Below, in pieces: positions 41,295 to 53,162 of a stretch of 64,000 nt of DNA; position 1 is the first letter of the stretch; each line of letters begins with the position of its first letter. The position numbers were made by a program, and so were the translations under genes. The notes under the pieces were generated by a model. It was not told the DNA's origin, ran no database searches, and saw nothing but the letters and a program-made list of their open reading frames with translations. Origin of the DNA: Diploptera punctata (lineage: Eukaryota > Arthropoda > Insecta > Blattodea > Blaberidae); the NCBI GenBank assembly GCA_030220185.1, contig JASPKZ010008350.1, forward strand, positions 2,515,001-2,579,000. Direction: 5' to 3'.

Positions 41295-41500
41295 ATTAAG
41301 GGAATGCGCTACAAGCCAGAAGGTCGACGATTCAAGTTCCATTGGTATCAGAATTTCTAAATTTCCCTACCGTCCTGGCGGCACCATGACACATAGGGTC
41401 GACTCAGAGTCTAAAGGAAATGAGTACTGGACTATGTTCATGTTGATGAAAGGTGGTTGACAATCCGGCTGGTCTCCTGCCGATTGTACAGAAAGATAGA
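41295..41500 (+). repeat. SINE family C, diverged
   Basis: 'GCTACAAGCCAGAAGGTCGA', B-box 'GATTCAAGTTCC', 'CGTCCTGGCGGCACCATGAC' and 'GGGTCGACTCAGAGTCTAAA' parallel the better copy at 49799-50104 read in reverse. Confidence 0.65.
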
Positions 41501-43535
41501 AGGCTTAACCTCCTACTAAACAATAGGTCTCCTAACATGTATTTTAATTATTTTGCCATATCTGCCTTATATATTATTAAATCGAGGAAAATGGTACTTT
41601 CTCGGTTTCTGTTACATCATAATCCTCCGGTGCTGCTATGATTTGTGTACGTCCAGGCTCCTTCGCCTATTAAGATGCGACGTTAACTTCCTGTTTTTTC
41701 TTGTCCGCGACTGTCATGTCTTGAACAACATTAAACTATTTGTTAACTTGTATTACGGATAAAAAATATTTCCCCCTCTAGCCATGGGAGTTACAGACGA
41801 TTGTTGTTGTAGAGTTTTAGTAAAATTCTGAAGACTTGTTGAAAGAACTCGTTAAAGTAGACGATTGTATCCTGTGGACTGTGAAAAGGGCCAATCTATG
41901 TAATCTGAAAATACTTGGAGAGAAAGAATCTGGGGAGAGTAGCGATTTCGTCTTCAACTCTATATCAGGGAAAGCAGTTAGCTCCGGAGTTGGAATGAGC
42001 CCCGTGGGATTCCACAAGCCGAGATCAACACCTCCACCTTTCCTGAAGGCCTCTCAGGAAAACCCTCTTCACCGCTAACTTGCTGGACAGCTGCTGTGGC
42101 GATACTATTTTTTTGATTCCCTCAGGTGCAAATGCAACAATACCAACTCTCTTCCACCTGCATTCCCGCAAATAAAACGTTATTAACTCTCTATTAATTT
42201 TAAATAAAATTTGACTTTTTATTTATTGATGACTTCAATTTTTACTTCAGTTTCATTTATAGACAAGTCAACATGTAAAGTTATATTGCATATAGAACAT
42301 TTCATTTTACCTAATATATTGATGTACAATATATTGTGTGTTGTCATGTGTTCTTGTGAAAGTGTAATGATATAAAGTGGTGATTATGATGAAATGAGTT
42401 ATTGTAAAGAAATTCCAACCTAGCATTTGACTTGACGAATAGAAAACCAGCAAAAAATAAAAATTCTTAGATTAGTAGGTACTGGAATTTGTATCCGGTA
42501 CCTTACGTATATATCTCAAAGCGTACCGTCTTAGCTAATCCGTTGGGCAAGGACTTCTTTCTAAAGAACATCTAATTTTTAGTAATAATATATTATTTTA
42601 AATATTATAATACCGCCATCTTGTTGTATTTATTGGTAAAGCTCCTCGATTATGAAGATCAAACAAACGGATCACTTAATATATAGTAAAATTCATGCTA
42701 ACACAAAATATACCATGTTTTAACATAGGCTAATACTTTATTTGTTATGTTTTATTCTAATACATTTTATAAAATACGTAGTTTAAAGAAAACATGAAAA
42801 TGTTTCCAACTGAAATATTCGGTAATTCGACACTTTTCAAATGCATGCGGAATTTAATATTAAAATGTTTGGATGAAAATTTAAGAGTTGACATGAATAA
42901 AGCAACAATGTGATCCCATATTTTTTTAATTTAATTTATAGATAGTTATCATGTGCAATGCTAATAGTAATAAAAATAATACCTTGATTATATGTCATTG
43001 AGTTAAGGCCTCAAGGTCTATCTACCATTAATCAATTTTTATAAATGTATAATAATTAATATTAATTTACATATTAAAGGAAAATAAATTATTACATAAT
43101 AAAAGCAACTACCCAAAATTTGTATATTTATTCTAAATTGAAAAAAAAAGACAGACGGAATATAAAATAGAACAGTTTAAAATTAATTAAAAGTACTAAT
43201 GACACAAGAAATATAATTGTCTTAGAGAGGAAAATTTTCAGGTAACAAATAATTGAATGAGCCTGACTTAAATGTGTCAAATATGCATATATTGAGGAGA
43301 CGTATGAAGACTGGGTCTAATTTTGTAATAAATGTGTTAGCGAGGTATTATCATTCGACGTACTGGATCCAATATACATTTTTCTGTTCCTTCTCTACCT
43401 CTTAACGATAAATTTCGTAGAGAATGCTCAAATTTAATACAAATTTAATGTTTGCACCCTTTAATCATTCAGAATCATTAATAATATTTTGGTTAGAACA
43501 CAAAAAAATTATACACGGTGCAAAAATAAAAATAT
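41501..43535. other. 2-kb spacer; one moderate open frame, no repeats recognised
   Basis: Frame 41836-42078 (80 codons, starts MLKELVKVDDCILWTVKRAN, ends 'KASQENPLHR') lies in a slightly GC-richer block (41760-42180). It overlaps an equally open reverse frame, so coding status is unproved. 42955-43035 carries a weak reverse match to the CR1-like 3' UTR motif 'GAGTTAAGGCCTCAAGG'. Confidence 0.3.
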
Positions 43536-43539
43536 TGCT

Positions 43540-43705
43540 AACTCACTGGTACTATCAACCCCTAGGTTAATGACCGCGCGGACTTGAACTCTCCATTCAT
43601 CCCTATCCTGGGCTAATGTTTTCCAGTCATTCCCTGTATAAGCTACTTCCCTCAAATCATAGTTAATGTAATTCTCCCACCTCATTCTTGGTCTACCAAC
43701 TGGGC
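43540..43705 (-). repeat. RTE-like LINE 3' fragment
   Basis: 'CTCACTGGTACTATCAACCC' to 'GGTCTACCAACTGGGCG', reverse orientation, 3' end only. Confidence 0.75.
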
Positions 43706-45125
43706 GTGTTAACGTTTAAAAATTATTTTCAAAAGCAAATATACTGTAATTATAGTGCAATTCATCTTTACAGGTAATTTAATGTGATTGTAGGTATAGT
43801 CACATAAAACGTAATGGCATAAAATCTTGTAGATCTATAAATATAACTGTATGTACAGATGTGCGGATATAAATGTGTTCAGTTGACAGCTTTAACATGT
43901 GGGCAATATTCAAGTTCAACAATGCAATACAAATGTGTCTATTGCAGAGTAGAGTGTTTGGGATGGGGGGGATTTTAGCAAGCTATACGCTTAATGAAAA
44001 AATAATAATATTGCTAACAAATATATCATGTTACAGACCAAAATTCGACTTTTATATGTAAAAAAATTACATTTATACATTTCTCAGTGTGATTAGAGAT
44101 TACTCATAATTTTCTTTTTGAGCGAATCGCAACATATTACTTCCTCATGCAGGTAAGAGGTAAATATGCTCTCATTCACAGTAAAATGTTTATGTATTTC
44201 TCCGTGGAAACGCCTTGCATTACATTTTGGGGAAATACAGTTAGCTCATAAGTCAGTAGTTTGGTTTTAAATACATTAAAAACGAAAACTAAACTAATCT
44301 CCAAAGCGCGACAAGCCTAGACGGCTGCTGGGCTCACATTTGCATCTGTTAATCACAGAGGTAGACGATCGTCCTGCCAGTGTAGGGGGTGACGTAGTGA
44401 GCATATCGGATCCCCCAGCCGTTTTAGCTGGTTTTCTGTATCTGGATCTGCTACTTATTATAACTAACCAAAATCCTCACGATGCTGGCTGAGCACCAGT
44501 CCAACACTAGCCGAAATTTTATGAGAGAATTGCTTTCTCCCCCTTTCTAAAGTATTTACACATTAGTTCCCATATGCAAATTTTAAAAGCATTTTAGTAT
44601 CATCTGTTCATACTTTTCATATAAGAATGAAATAATGAGATCAGGCGAAGAAAGAGACGAAAGCATGTGCTTATACAAAAAAGTAGTATCTCCTTCGTTT
44701 CAACGAAACTACTCATTAAATCTAAGTTTAAGGCCGAAAGACCTGAGTATTTACAGAAAATAATCGAAAGAAAATATGGGCTTCTCTTCTATTAAATAGG
44801 CTACATATGCACAGTCATTTAGAAGAGAAACAGTAACAGCATTCAGTCTGATGACGTACCATCATTATTTCGCAAGACACCTATAGCACATGCATATTAT
44901 AAAATCACCAAACTGCATGTTTTTTAAAGAAAAATGCCGTGATTTTTTAACTCCTGAGAAAGTGTAGTGTGCTCCAGACATTTTGGAATGGGGCAATTGG
45001 ACAGGAAGCAAGAAGATAGATAGTAATTCTTCCACAAAATGTTTGATCATTGGTTTAAATAAAATAAATATATTCAAGCTTCGTAACCACCCATTTCAAT
45101 ATCCTACACTTAATAACCAATGTTA
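43706..45125. other. Spacer, possible unknown repeat at 44320-44545
   Basis: Mostly AT-rich and featureless. The GC-richer stretch 44320-44545 ('CGATCGTCCTGCCAGTGTAG', 'CCAGCCGTTTTAGCTGGTTT') has SINE-like character but no readable tRNA head. Confidence 0.35.
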
Positions 45126-45129
45126 GTCT

Positions 45130-45235
45130 GCGCCCTATGTTACCACATGGGGGCAAGATTTCTTCCTAACGGGAGCTTCTTAACCAAGCATAATTTAATT
45201 ATGCTTATTTCCCTACAGATGTCAGTGTGCTATTA
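45130..45235 (-). repeat. SINE family B 3'-end fragment
   Basis: 'CTTCTTAACCAAGCATAATT' and 'ATTTCCCTACAGATGTCAGT' match 52690-52740 in order and orientation. Confidence 0.5.
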
Positions 45236-45239
45236 GGGT

Positions 45240-46478
45240 GTCGATTATATGAACATTATTAAATTAAATAATTTTCAATCTTCAACACACATTGCACGAG
45301 CCGTAGAGTAACATCTTTCTCTATATCCGTATCCGTGGTCTACTCTGCCGTTTATTGTCTCGGTCTCTATATAGTTCTCTATCCTGGAAATTATCAACGG
45401 AACCTATCGTAACTTCGAAATCAACTTGTGAGACACACAAGTTATTGCACAGTCTGCAGCTGGGCCCAAAATACAGACTTAATTCATATTTCTTATAAAG
45501 CACCTCTAGCGTATTATGCAACATAATATAAATGGAAGGGTAACCATATTTTACTTTACTGATGATACACTTTACGTCTATCATGAGAGGAAAGGGAATC
45601 GCTATACAAAACACACAACACTTAGGTTTAAGTTCAGACTGAAACAGTTAAGCAAGCTATAAAGAAAATACATGTAGGCTTAACTAAAAGTGAATATAAT
45701 TAATATAAGTCAAAGAATAAATCATACAAATAACTGTTTGAAATAAATGAATTATGGACATAATGTATAATGAGAAAATAACAGGAAGAGTCGTCAATAT
45801 TGAATAAGAATAATAATGCTACACTCATGCATACCAATGTTCTCAGACACGCCCAACTTACACAAAATTCTTCTTAACAGCTGTTCTTCTCAAAATAAGT
45901 AAACAGTCCTTGGTAAGGGATCGCTTCTTCGATCCCTGTCGATCTTGATGAAAGGAAAGCTCGACTTCGACTGTTAACTATCAAAGGCCTCCGGTCGCGG
46001 GTATCAGTCATCGCGCATCCAAACTTGCGTCGATGACTTAAGGAATGGGAAACTAGGAGGGGTAAATTAGGAGAGGATCGAGCACAGAACATATTCACAA
46101 CCACAGAGTCTACAATAATGTGTCACAGCAGTATAATTTACGTCATTACGGTACAATATCATTAATTATTTCTTCATAGGATGAGTTACTTACTAACATC
46201 ATTCATATAATCTATTTTTTGCGCTGTTCCTGATTTAATTTTTAAAATTTTGGAGTAACAGTAATTTTATTTATAAAGAAATGCCTACAGATAGAATCCC
46301 TCAGCTGTTATTAAAGTACAAACAAATAGGACATAGAAGTGTTAGATGCCTATTTACTACATGGGAAGATTAATTAAATCCAAATTTATGTGAAAACAGG
46401 TCAAAAAGCCTAATTTCATTATGTAGAAGTAGTGGTAGGTAAAGAATATGCAGTAGTACGTAAAACCAGCATACTATT
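45240..46478. other. No recognised feature
   Basis: Spacer. Reverse frames at 45321-45614 (97 codons) and 45874-46104 (76 codons) have no motif. Confidence 0.4.
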
Positions 46479-46960
46479 AATAAATAATAGTTTTAAAAAA
46501 CTAAAACAACACGCTTTATTAGAAAACCAAACTAAAAAAATGAAAAATAATTTTAATTTCGAACACGCTTGGGATAAAATTAAAGTGGTTAACAAAAAAG
46601 CATCTACAACACATATAGAATAAAACCAGAGTTATCAACAAAAATAAAATAATTTTACCATCAAAAGCGTGGGGTGCTCTATATCAATTAATATATTTGA
46701 TAATAAACAGATACTGGTAAATGTAAAGACTCTAAGAAGAAAATGTAAAAATCATAAAAAGCACCCCACGCTTTTGGTGGTAAAATTATTTTCTTTTTGT
46801 TGATAACTTTAGTTTTATTCTATATGTGTCGGAGATGATTTTTTTGTTGACCACTTTAATTTTTTCCCAAGCGTGTTGGAAATTAAAATTATTTTTCATT
46901 TTTTTAGTTCGGTTTTCTATAAAGCGTGTTCTTTTAGTTTTTTAAAACTATTATTTATTT
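46479..46960. mobile_element. Fold-back element, ~200-bp inverted arms
   Basis: Left arm 46479-46678 and right arm 46760-46960 are complementary over their full length with scattered substitutions and 1-nt indels ('AAACACGCTT.ATTAGAAAACC', 'CATCAAAAGCGTGGGGTGCT'). An 81-bp AT-rich spacer separates them. The recurring motif AGCGTG/CACGCT is seen several times per arm. The 63-codon frame in the left arm is unremarkable. No target duplication was identified. Such foldbacks are often MITE-like DNA elements; the family is unknown. Confidence 0.85.
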
Positions 46961-47065
46961 TCTATTTTTAGTTTTAATATTTTACAGAATAAGATAAAAA
47001 TGTAAATATCTTTAATTCGATACTATTGTAGTATGAGCTAAAAGTAATACTCCTCTAAAAAAAAT

Positions 47066-47160
47066 CCTCCCAGCCGAATTTGAACCAGCGACCTATGGAT
47101 CACTGAAATGTTATACCAGTAGAGTTCACCGCTCTACCATCTGAGCTCTTACAACGATTG
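47066..47160 (-). pseudogene. tRNA-Tyr-like pseudogene with intron
   Basis: On the reverse strand: 'GAGCTCAGATGGTAGAGCGG' (D arm), 'TGAACTCTACTGG', an intron-like insert, then 'GATCCATAGGTCGCTGGTTC' (variable loop and B box) and 'GGCTGGGAGGA', followed by T8 (47058-47065). The 3' half is that of animal tRNA-Tyr, whose genes carry a short intron after the anticodon. The acceptor 5' strand does not pair with GGGAGGA, and the anticodon reads CTA where GTA is expected, so it is decayed. Confidence 0.65.
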
Positions 47161-47204
47161 ACTAAAAAGTCGACAAGTCCGCAACCTGTTATACCAGTTT
47201 TCAT

Positions 47205-47570
47205 TTGGTTTTTTTATTTTCTGATGATTCTGGCCAGTATTTTAGAAACAAAATATGAAATTATTTTATTGTCACGGGTCCTTTACAAGTATACAAAGTT
47301 TCAAGTCGATCCAATGTTTCTAAGTGGGTGAAAATCGTGTTCAAGGATTCCGTTACATTGATACAAAAATACACTTTTTTGATTTTCTGATGATTCTGGC
47401 CAGGATTTTAGAAACAAAATATGAAATTATTGTATTGCCACGGGTCCTTTATAAGTATACAAAGTTTCAAGTCGATCCAATGATTTTAAGTGGGTGAAAA
47501 TCGATTTTAAAGATTCCGTTACATAGATAGATAGATAGGTAGATAAATAGATAGATAGATACAGGTCAAG
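47205..47570. repeat. Tandem duplication of ~165 bp ending in (GATA)n
   Basis: Two copies of a segment containing 'TGATGATTCTGGCCAG', 'AAACAAAATATGAAATTATT', 'CACGGGTCCTTTA' and 'CAAGTCGATCCAATG' (about 47218-47370 and 47382-47522). They end 'GATTCCGTTACAT' followed by (GATA)n at 47526-47562. The family was not recognised. Confidence 0.85.
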
Positions 47571-48259
47571 CTAATATAAAGCGTGTAAAAACTGTAACGT
47601 CAGAGGAAAGTTATATTAAATATTTGTTTTTTTCAATGTGACACTTCTGTGCTATATTTTTTGAATATTCTGTTATAAACAATATTTAGCTGACATATTC
47701 ATGAAAAATGAAAACTAAATAACAAGTCTCTGTAGTAGTTCTGTTCTCTAAAATTTATATTTGATGAAGTTTTATATGTAAATAGAACGATAGAACTATT
47801 CTTTTGTTTTTCTGTTACTTTGATTTACTTTTTTCTATTCTACGATATACACGTACAACCCATACTTGTACCACGTACATGTAATTTAAAATTTATACAT
47901 ACTCATTTGGCTCGCAAGATATAAACATATTTCCAGGAATATATTTTAAACTCTATTTTAAAAAGGTAATTTTATAATTACTGTCTAATTATTATTTGAC
48001 ATATAATATAAATGTCTCCTGCAGATATACCTTGACGTGTTCGTGGAAGTTCAAAAATAATATCCCATATTTTTGTAGATATGTTACGTATGTTAATTAA
48101 CGTAAAAGAGGTATATGGCTTTGTGTGGAAGAGTTTTGTATCACCTTAATACACTTATATACGCTGTCGGTTAAAATGAGTCATTATTTAAACTTTTTGG
48201 AGTAAACATTAAGGAAACGTTATGGGAATATAACAAGATAACACATAATAATATAATAT
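47571..48259. other. No recognised feature
   Basis: AT-rich spacer. Confidence 0.4.
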
Positions 48260-48330
48260 GAAACTGTTTTATTTATTCTGGCAGAGTTAAGGCCATAAGG
48301 ACTTCTCTTCCATTCAACCAGCACAAATTA
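48260..48330 (-). repeat. CR1/Jockey-like LINE 3' UTR fragment
   Basis: 'TCTGGCAGAGTTAAGGCC' is the complement of the 3' UTR motif near 26355-26385. Confidence 0.7.
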
Positions 48331-48344
48331 CAAATACTTTTTTA

Positions 48345-48674
48345 CACTATATATATACTTACTTATTCACTGGCACTATCGAACCCGTAGGTTCATGGCC
48401 GCGCGGACATAAGCTCTCCATACATCCCTATCCTGAGCTAATGCTTTCCAATCATTCCCTGTATAATCTACTTCCCTCAAATCATAGTTAATGTTATTCT
48501 CCCACCTCATTCTTGGTCTACCAACTGGGCGTTTTCCCTCTGGCTTTTCTACAAGAAGCTTCCATGCAAGTCTTTCATTCCCCATACGTGCAACATGTCC
48601 TGCCCATCGCAGTCTACGAGACTTAACTGTTCTTATTATATCTGGCTTCCTATAAATACCACTATATATATACT
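48345..48674 (-). mobile_element. RTE-like LINE C-terminal fragment with 15-bp duplication
   Basis: CACTATATATATACT at 48345-48359 and 48660-48674 flanks 300 bp. The 3' tail is at the left. The reverse frame (48376-48585) reads 'MGNERLAWKLLVEKPEGKRP', 'GRPRMRWENN' and 'DRDVWRAYVRAAMNLR'. The duplication is TA-rich, so slightly less decisive than the copy at 32333. Confidence 0.88.
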
Positions 48675-48762
48675 ATACTAATTATAAAGATTTAAAAAAG
48701 GTGTTAAAAGGTGCAATGTAAATTTCATGTAAAAACATTTTATACGATAAATATAACAATAG

Positions 48763-48767
<5 letters not shown>

Positions 48768-48809
<42 letters not shown>

Positions 48810-48815
48810 ATATTA
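48768..48815. repeat. (AAT)n / (ATT)n palindromic microsatellite
   Basis: (AAT)n runs into (ATT)n, forming a perfect snap-back. Confidence 0.9.
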
Positions 48816-49119
48816 TAAATATGACAAATTAAACGAGATACACTAATTGATGCATGTACATGGGGTAATAATCAAGCAAAGGTTAAAAGCAAATATAAAT
48901 TTAAATTTCTTTTAAAAAATGCTAATGTCCGGCAGCCAGTGATTTCCTGTGGAACACAATTTCAGTTGCAAGAAGTGATGCTAGTATGTGACGTGAAGTG
49001 ATGGGATGTCCTATGTTACAATATATTAAGCAAAACATTATCTTGTGATCTTTAAGTTATGATTTGAGAATATATATTGGAAACTAGAGGCTAAATAAAG
49101 GATATATATATACTGCTGG
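48816..49119. other. No recognised feature
   Basis: AT-rich spacer. Confidence 0.4.
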
Positions 49120-49620
49120 AGAATTTTATTGATCCATGAACTTGATCAGCTAATTGTGAATTGTCAACGGATTGCCTGGATGGGACATCTCATGATATTA
49201 TAAAACGAGATATACCCTAAAAGAATTTGTTGTGGAAACCTGACGGAAGAAGAAGGAAAACGCCCAGTTGGTAGACCAAGAATGAGGTGGGAGAACAACA
49301 TTACCTATGATTTGAGGGAAGTTGATTATACAGGGAATGATTGGAAAGCATCAGCTCAGGATAGGGATGTATGGAGAGCTTATGTCCGCGCGGCCATGAA
49401 CCTACGGGTTCGATAGTGCCAGTGAGTAAGTAAGTAAGTAACCTGACGGAAGACATTTGAAGGAAAGATCAAGGACCAGGTGGATTGATGTTACGGACAA
49501 CGATTTGCAGATTATGAAAGTGAAATGATGAAGAAAGTTAACATCGAATAGGGCAGATTGAAAGAGTATTGTTAAAACAGGCCAAAACACACTCCGGGTT
49601 TTGATGCCGATTGAAGAATA
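49120..49620 (+). repeat. LINE C-terminal remnant, interrupted at 49237-49453
   Basis: Frames read 'QRIAWMGHLM' before and 'RHLKERSRTRWIDVTDNDLQ' after the interruption, the 'W-x-G-H-...-R-x-R-T-R-W-x-D' end of an RTE-type element different from the inserted family. Confidence 0.6.
49237..49453 (+). mobile_element. RTE-like LINE 3' fragment with 14-bp duplication
   Basis: AACCTGACGGAAGA at 49237-49250 and 49440-49453 flanks 189 bp starting 'AGAAGGAAAACGCCCAG' and ending in (GTAA)n. Shortest well-supported copy of the family. Confidence 0.9.
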
Positions 49621-49784
49621 AGAAATGAACATTTCAAATAAGGAAATAATATATTCACGTTTAATAATAAGTAAACATTGGCATTATATTTTATATAGTA
49701 TGGTATTTGAGAATAAAATGGTTATGATCATTTTTTGGACCAATCAGAGACAAACAGGTGAAAGAAATATAGGCCTACAGCATG

Positions 49785-50118
49785 CCAGTAGCTAAATGTA
49801 AAGTAAAGTAAAGTGATCCCACAACAGAGCCGGAGGCCCTTGGGGTAGTAGGAGGTTAAGGCTCCCACTTTTACTAGACAATCGGCACTTTATGTCAGCC
49901 GGGTTGTCAGCCCTGCGTGACGGCCGCCTTTACCCCCAGAACAAGCGTCCGGTACTCATTTCCGTTAGAGGCTGAGTCGACCCCAGGGCCATAGTGCCGC
50001 CAGTGGGTTTGGGTCAGTTTAAAAATCCTGACCCCAACGGGACTTGAACCCTCGACCCTCCGGCTTGTAGCTCAGTGCCTTAACCACTACGCTACTGCGT
50101 GCCCCCAGTAGCTAAATG
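49785..50118 (-). mobile_element. SINE family C, 306 bp, 14-bp duplication
   Basis: CCAGTAGCTAAATG at 49785-49798 and 50105-50118 brackets the element. On the reverse strand the tRNA-like head is 'GGGCACGCAGTAGCGTAGTG' with B box 'GGGTTCAAGTCCCG' near 50036-50104. The body includes 'CTGGGGTCGACTCAGCCTCT', and the 3' end is a (CTTTA)n tail. Confidence 0.92.
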
Positions 50119-50744
50119 AGCTTTCGAAATCCTTATGTTATAATAATTAGGCCTCGTATAGGCTACAAATAAACGCTTTATAGGAAAACCAGAGACAAAA
50201 AGCGCTGTAGTAGTAGTATGTAGGTATTAAAGTAGGAAATAGGAGAATAATGTTAACCGTTATTTGAGGGAAGGTGAATAATTGTGGAGTTGAATGGGAT
50301 ATTGCACAATTAAAAAAATATACGTTTTGAGATATTAGCAATTGATATATAACTAAATACATAAAATTGTTTATTTTAATTGATACAATCAGCTGCTGAT
50401 TCTGCTGTAATCGAGATATTGAAACGAAACTTTTCAGGCTGACCAACTACAAAATGACGAGTTCAGCAATGCATTGAACGGAAAAAGGGCAAAACATGAG
50501 TTATGCCCATATTCCATTCAACTCCTCAATTATACGAGGAATGATTGGATAATATCAGCTCAGAGTAGGTATGTGTGGAGTGCTTATGCCTGAGTTCCAG
50601 TGAGTAAGTAATGTGTTTCGATTATTAGAATACAGAATTTAATATATAGTCGTAACTACAGAGACTATGGACGTCCCACTTCCTTCTCAAAAAACGTAAA
50701 AAAACTGAGAATAATATAAAATTATTATTCCCACCAGTTACATT
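50119..50744. other. Spacer with LINE-like debris
   Basis: 'GGAATGATTGGATAATATCA' to 'CAGTGAGTAAG' at 50535-50610 is a badly decayed RTE-like 3' end. The rest is unrecognised. Confidence 0.45.
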
Positions 50745-51200
50745 GAATGAATGCGAAACATTGAATTTTCCTTTCAGGGAGGGAGAGGAAAGAAATAAGA
50801 GTATTTGAAAATAAAGTTCTTGGGACATTTTTTGGCCCAAAGGAGAGATGAACAACTAGGTGAATGGAGAAGACTACATAACATTGAACTACATGGTCTT
50901 TATAGGAAGCCAGATATAATAAGAACAGTTAAAGTCTCGTAGACTGCGATGAACAGGACATGTGGCATGAATGGGGAATGAATGAGGCGCATGGAAGCTT
51001 CTTGTAGGAAAACCAGAAGGAAAACGCCCAGTTGGTAGACCAAGAATAAGGTGGGGAATAACATTAACTATGATTTCAGGGAAGTAGATTATACAGGGAA
51101 TGATTGGAAAGCATTAGTTCAGGATAGGAATGTAGGGAGAGCTTATGTCCGCGCGGCCATGAACTACGGGTTCGATAGTGCCAGTTAGTTAGTTAGTTAA
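50745..51200 (+). repeat. RTE-like LINE C-terminal fragment, frameshifted
   Basis: 'GAGGAAAGAAATAAGAGTAT' to 'GTTCGATAGTGCCAG' with a (GTTA)n tail. The coding order matches 32348-32780 but with several 1-nt indels. Confidence 0.8.
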
Positions 51201-51799
51201 AGTTTGTATTTAAAAAATTGTGATTTATAATGATTTAATTTTGGAGAAATCAGTTATTACGATTTTATTACATTTTAACCCTTACTTTGGCAAAGGACAA
51301 ACGGACAATGACAAAAAGTCGGAGGAAGGCCCTGCGGATAATGAATTAACTATTTACTAGTAGTGAGGAATCTATTCGGTTCTCGCTAGCATTTCTAAAT
51401 GGGAGAACCTCAGGTTCCTGTAAAAACATTAAGCCCGGTTTGTGAGAAATTTCGATGAAGTTAGTAGCCTATATACCTATCTAATGTAGAAATTGTTGAA
51501 CGCGGCCCTGGTTGAACGGCTACATCCCATTTTTTGGGTGGCTAATAGATTTTATTAGACAGCCGCGTTTTCCAAGGCTTCGTCTTTTAGCCCCGCTAAT
51601 TTTGAAAAAAAAAATGTCAAAGTGTAATAAGTGTTGCCAACATTGGCAGACATGTGTTAGGTGTTTAATGTTGTGTTTAAAGCTGTGTTTTGGAGCTGTG
51701 ATCAGCTATGTTGTGACAGACGGTGAATGGAAGTTAATCCAAAGGAACTATGTCTGTCCCCCGCAGTGGTGTGTTAATTTAACTAATTTATAGTGTCCT
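51201..51799. other. Spacer; one 93-codon frame of doubtful status
   Basis: Frame 51512-51793 is Cys-rich at its middle ('CNKCCQHWQTCVRC') but has no family resemblance, and an A-run lies inside it. AACGCGGC / GCCGCGTT (about 51498 and 51563) form an 8-bp inverted repeat. Confidence 0.3.
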
Positions 51800-51934
51800 T
51801 TATTTAAATATGACGGACCGCAGTGAAAACAAAATTATGCATAAATGTTATTATCTATAGGTCCTATAGTATAATTATTCGACACAGATTTAAGTAATTT
51901 ATAATCGTTCGTTTTATTTCTGTTTTATTAATAA
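51800..51934. repeat. Unnamed dispersed repeat, also at 53700-53830
   Basis: 'ATATGACGGACCGCAGTGAA' through 'CACAGATTTAAGTAATTTAT' parallels 'ATGTGTCGGATCGCGGTGAA' through 'CACAAATTTAAGTAATTTCT' at 53719-53800. Confidence 0.6.
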
Positions 51935-52550
51935 CTAGCTAATACCCGGCGTGCGCTGCTACGCCTAAATAAATGAAAATTAAAGTTGAATAAGTAAAGA
52001 AGATAATTATATATTTATATTTTGTAGATACCCCGTGCTGATTACACGGCGTTGCCCGCGAATCTACTTATCCCGATCTTCTTGACATAAATGAGCTGAA
52101 AGACGAAATTCGTTATTGTGAATTATCCGTAAAAGAATACACGCAATGTGCTGCTATGCTGTCTACGTACTTGTCTCGATCTTCTTGGCATCAATGAAAG
52201 ACAAAAATGGTTATTGTGAGTTATCCGGAACAGATAAACCAATGCTGTCGCGGACTTGTTTGTAGAGCTTTTTGAGATATTCAATTCTGTATACATTTAT
52301 TTTGTGTATTTGTTATGGTTTAGGTAGCGTAAGTCACATAAGCGTCCATAGAGCTATTTTTTTCGCGTTTTCCACTACAAAGGGCGATTTTTAAGGGTGT
52401 AGGAGATGAGTATCACAACTTTCTCATAGCCTATGTTCATTCCGGGAATCTCCTGAACATTTTGCAGAACGTCCCACCCCAATCGGATCAACGGTATGGC
52501 CGCACATAAAGTACGAACAAACAAACAAACATTCACTTTTATATATTAGA
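51935..52550 (-). mobile_element. Non-autonomous Helitron, family 1, reverse orientation
   Basis: Read on the reverse strand it starts TCTAATATATAAAAGTGAAT and ends CGCCGGGTATTAGCTAG, with hairpin GGCGT...ACGCC just before the end, between A and T. It is 616 bp and carries fewer internal ~150-bp units than the copy at 22013. Confidence 0.82.
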
Positions 52551-52654
52551 TATTAAATGCATCAGTTAATTTCATCAAAATTGTTATGAATATTAGGCAC
52601 GCTTACAGTGAATGATACATACATATATATTTATTGATTGATTGATCCCATTCA

Positions 52655-53010
52655 CCCGCTTCGGGACGTGGATACTCCCCTAGTAAGAAGTTTCTTAACC
52701 ACACTAATTCAGATTCATTTATTTCCCTACATATGTCAGCGAGGGACATGTGGTTAGTACATCGACTTTAAGGTACTACTTTGATGGATGATGGTCGAGT
52801 AAATTTTGCTGAGAGATTTTTTATACCGACTTGAGGTATTTTACGAGGCCGAAAATCTACAGACTCGAGACCCATGTTTTAAAGTTCCTTCCGCAGGACT
52901 TGTGTCTTGAATTTCTTCACTCTAAAAATCCGTCGTCCGCGGTCGGATTTGAATTCGCGAATCTCAGGACTAGGGGCAAGGAACATAATCGCTAGATCAC
53001 CGCGGGCGAC
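52655..53010 (-). repeat. SINE family B, reverse orientation
   Basis: Head at the right: complement of 'GCCCGCGGTGATCTAGCGAT' and B-box relic near 52948-52962. Body: 'CGACCGCGGACGACGGATTT'-like complement. The 3' end is at the left ('CCCATTCACCCGCTTCGGG'). Confidence 0.7.
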
Positions 53011-53162
53011 AAACAAATAAATCACAGTTGAGGAAACAGTGTATATATGACTTAAATAAAGTATAGTTGTTGGAAAAGCTGATCTTGTTGGAGAGGCCAG
53101 GCATTCGGAATTGATAAGTTACTACTAGACGGGTACGAATCTTAATTACATTTAATTTTTGT

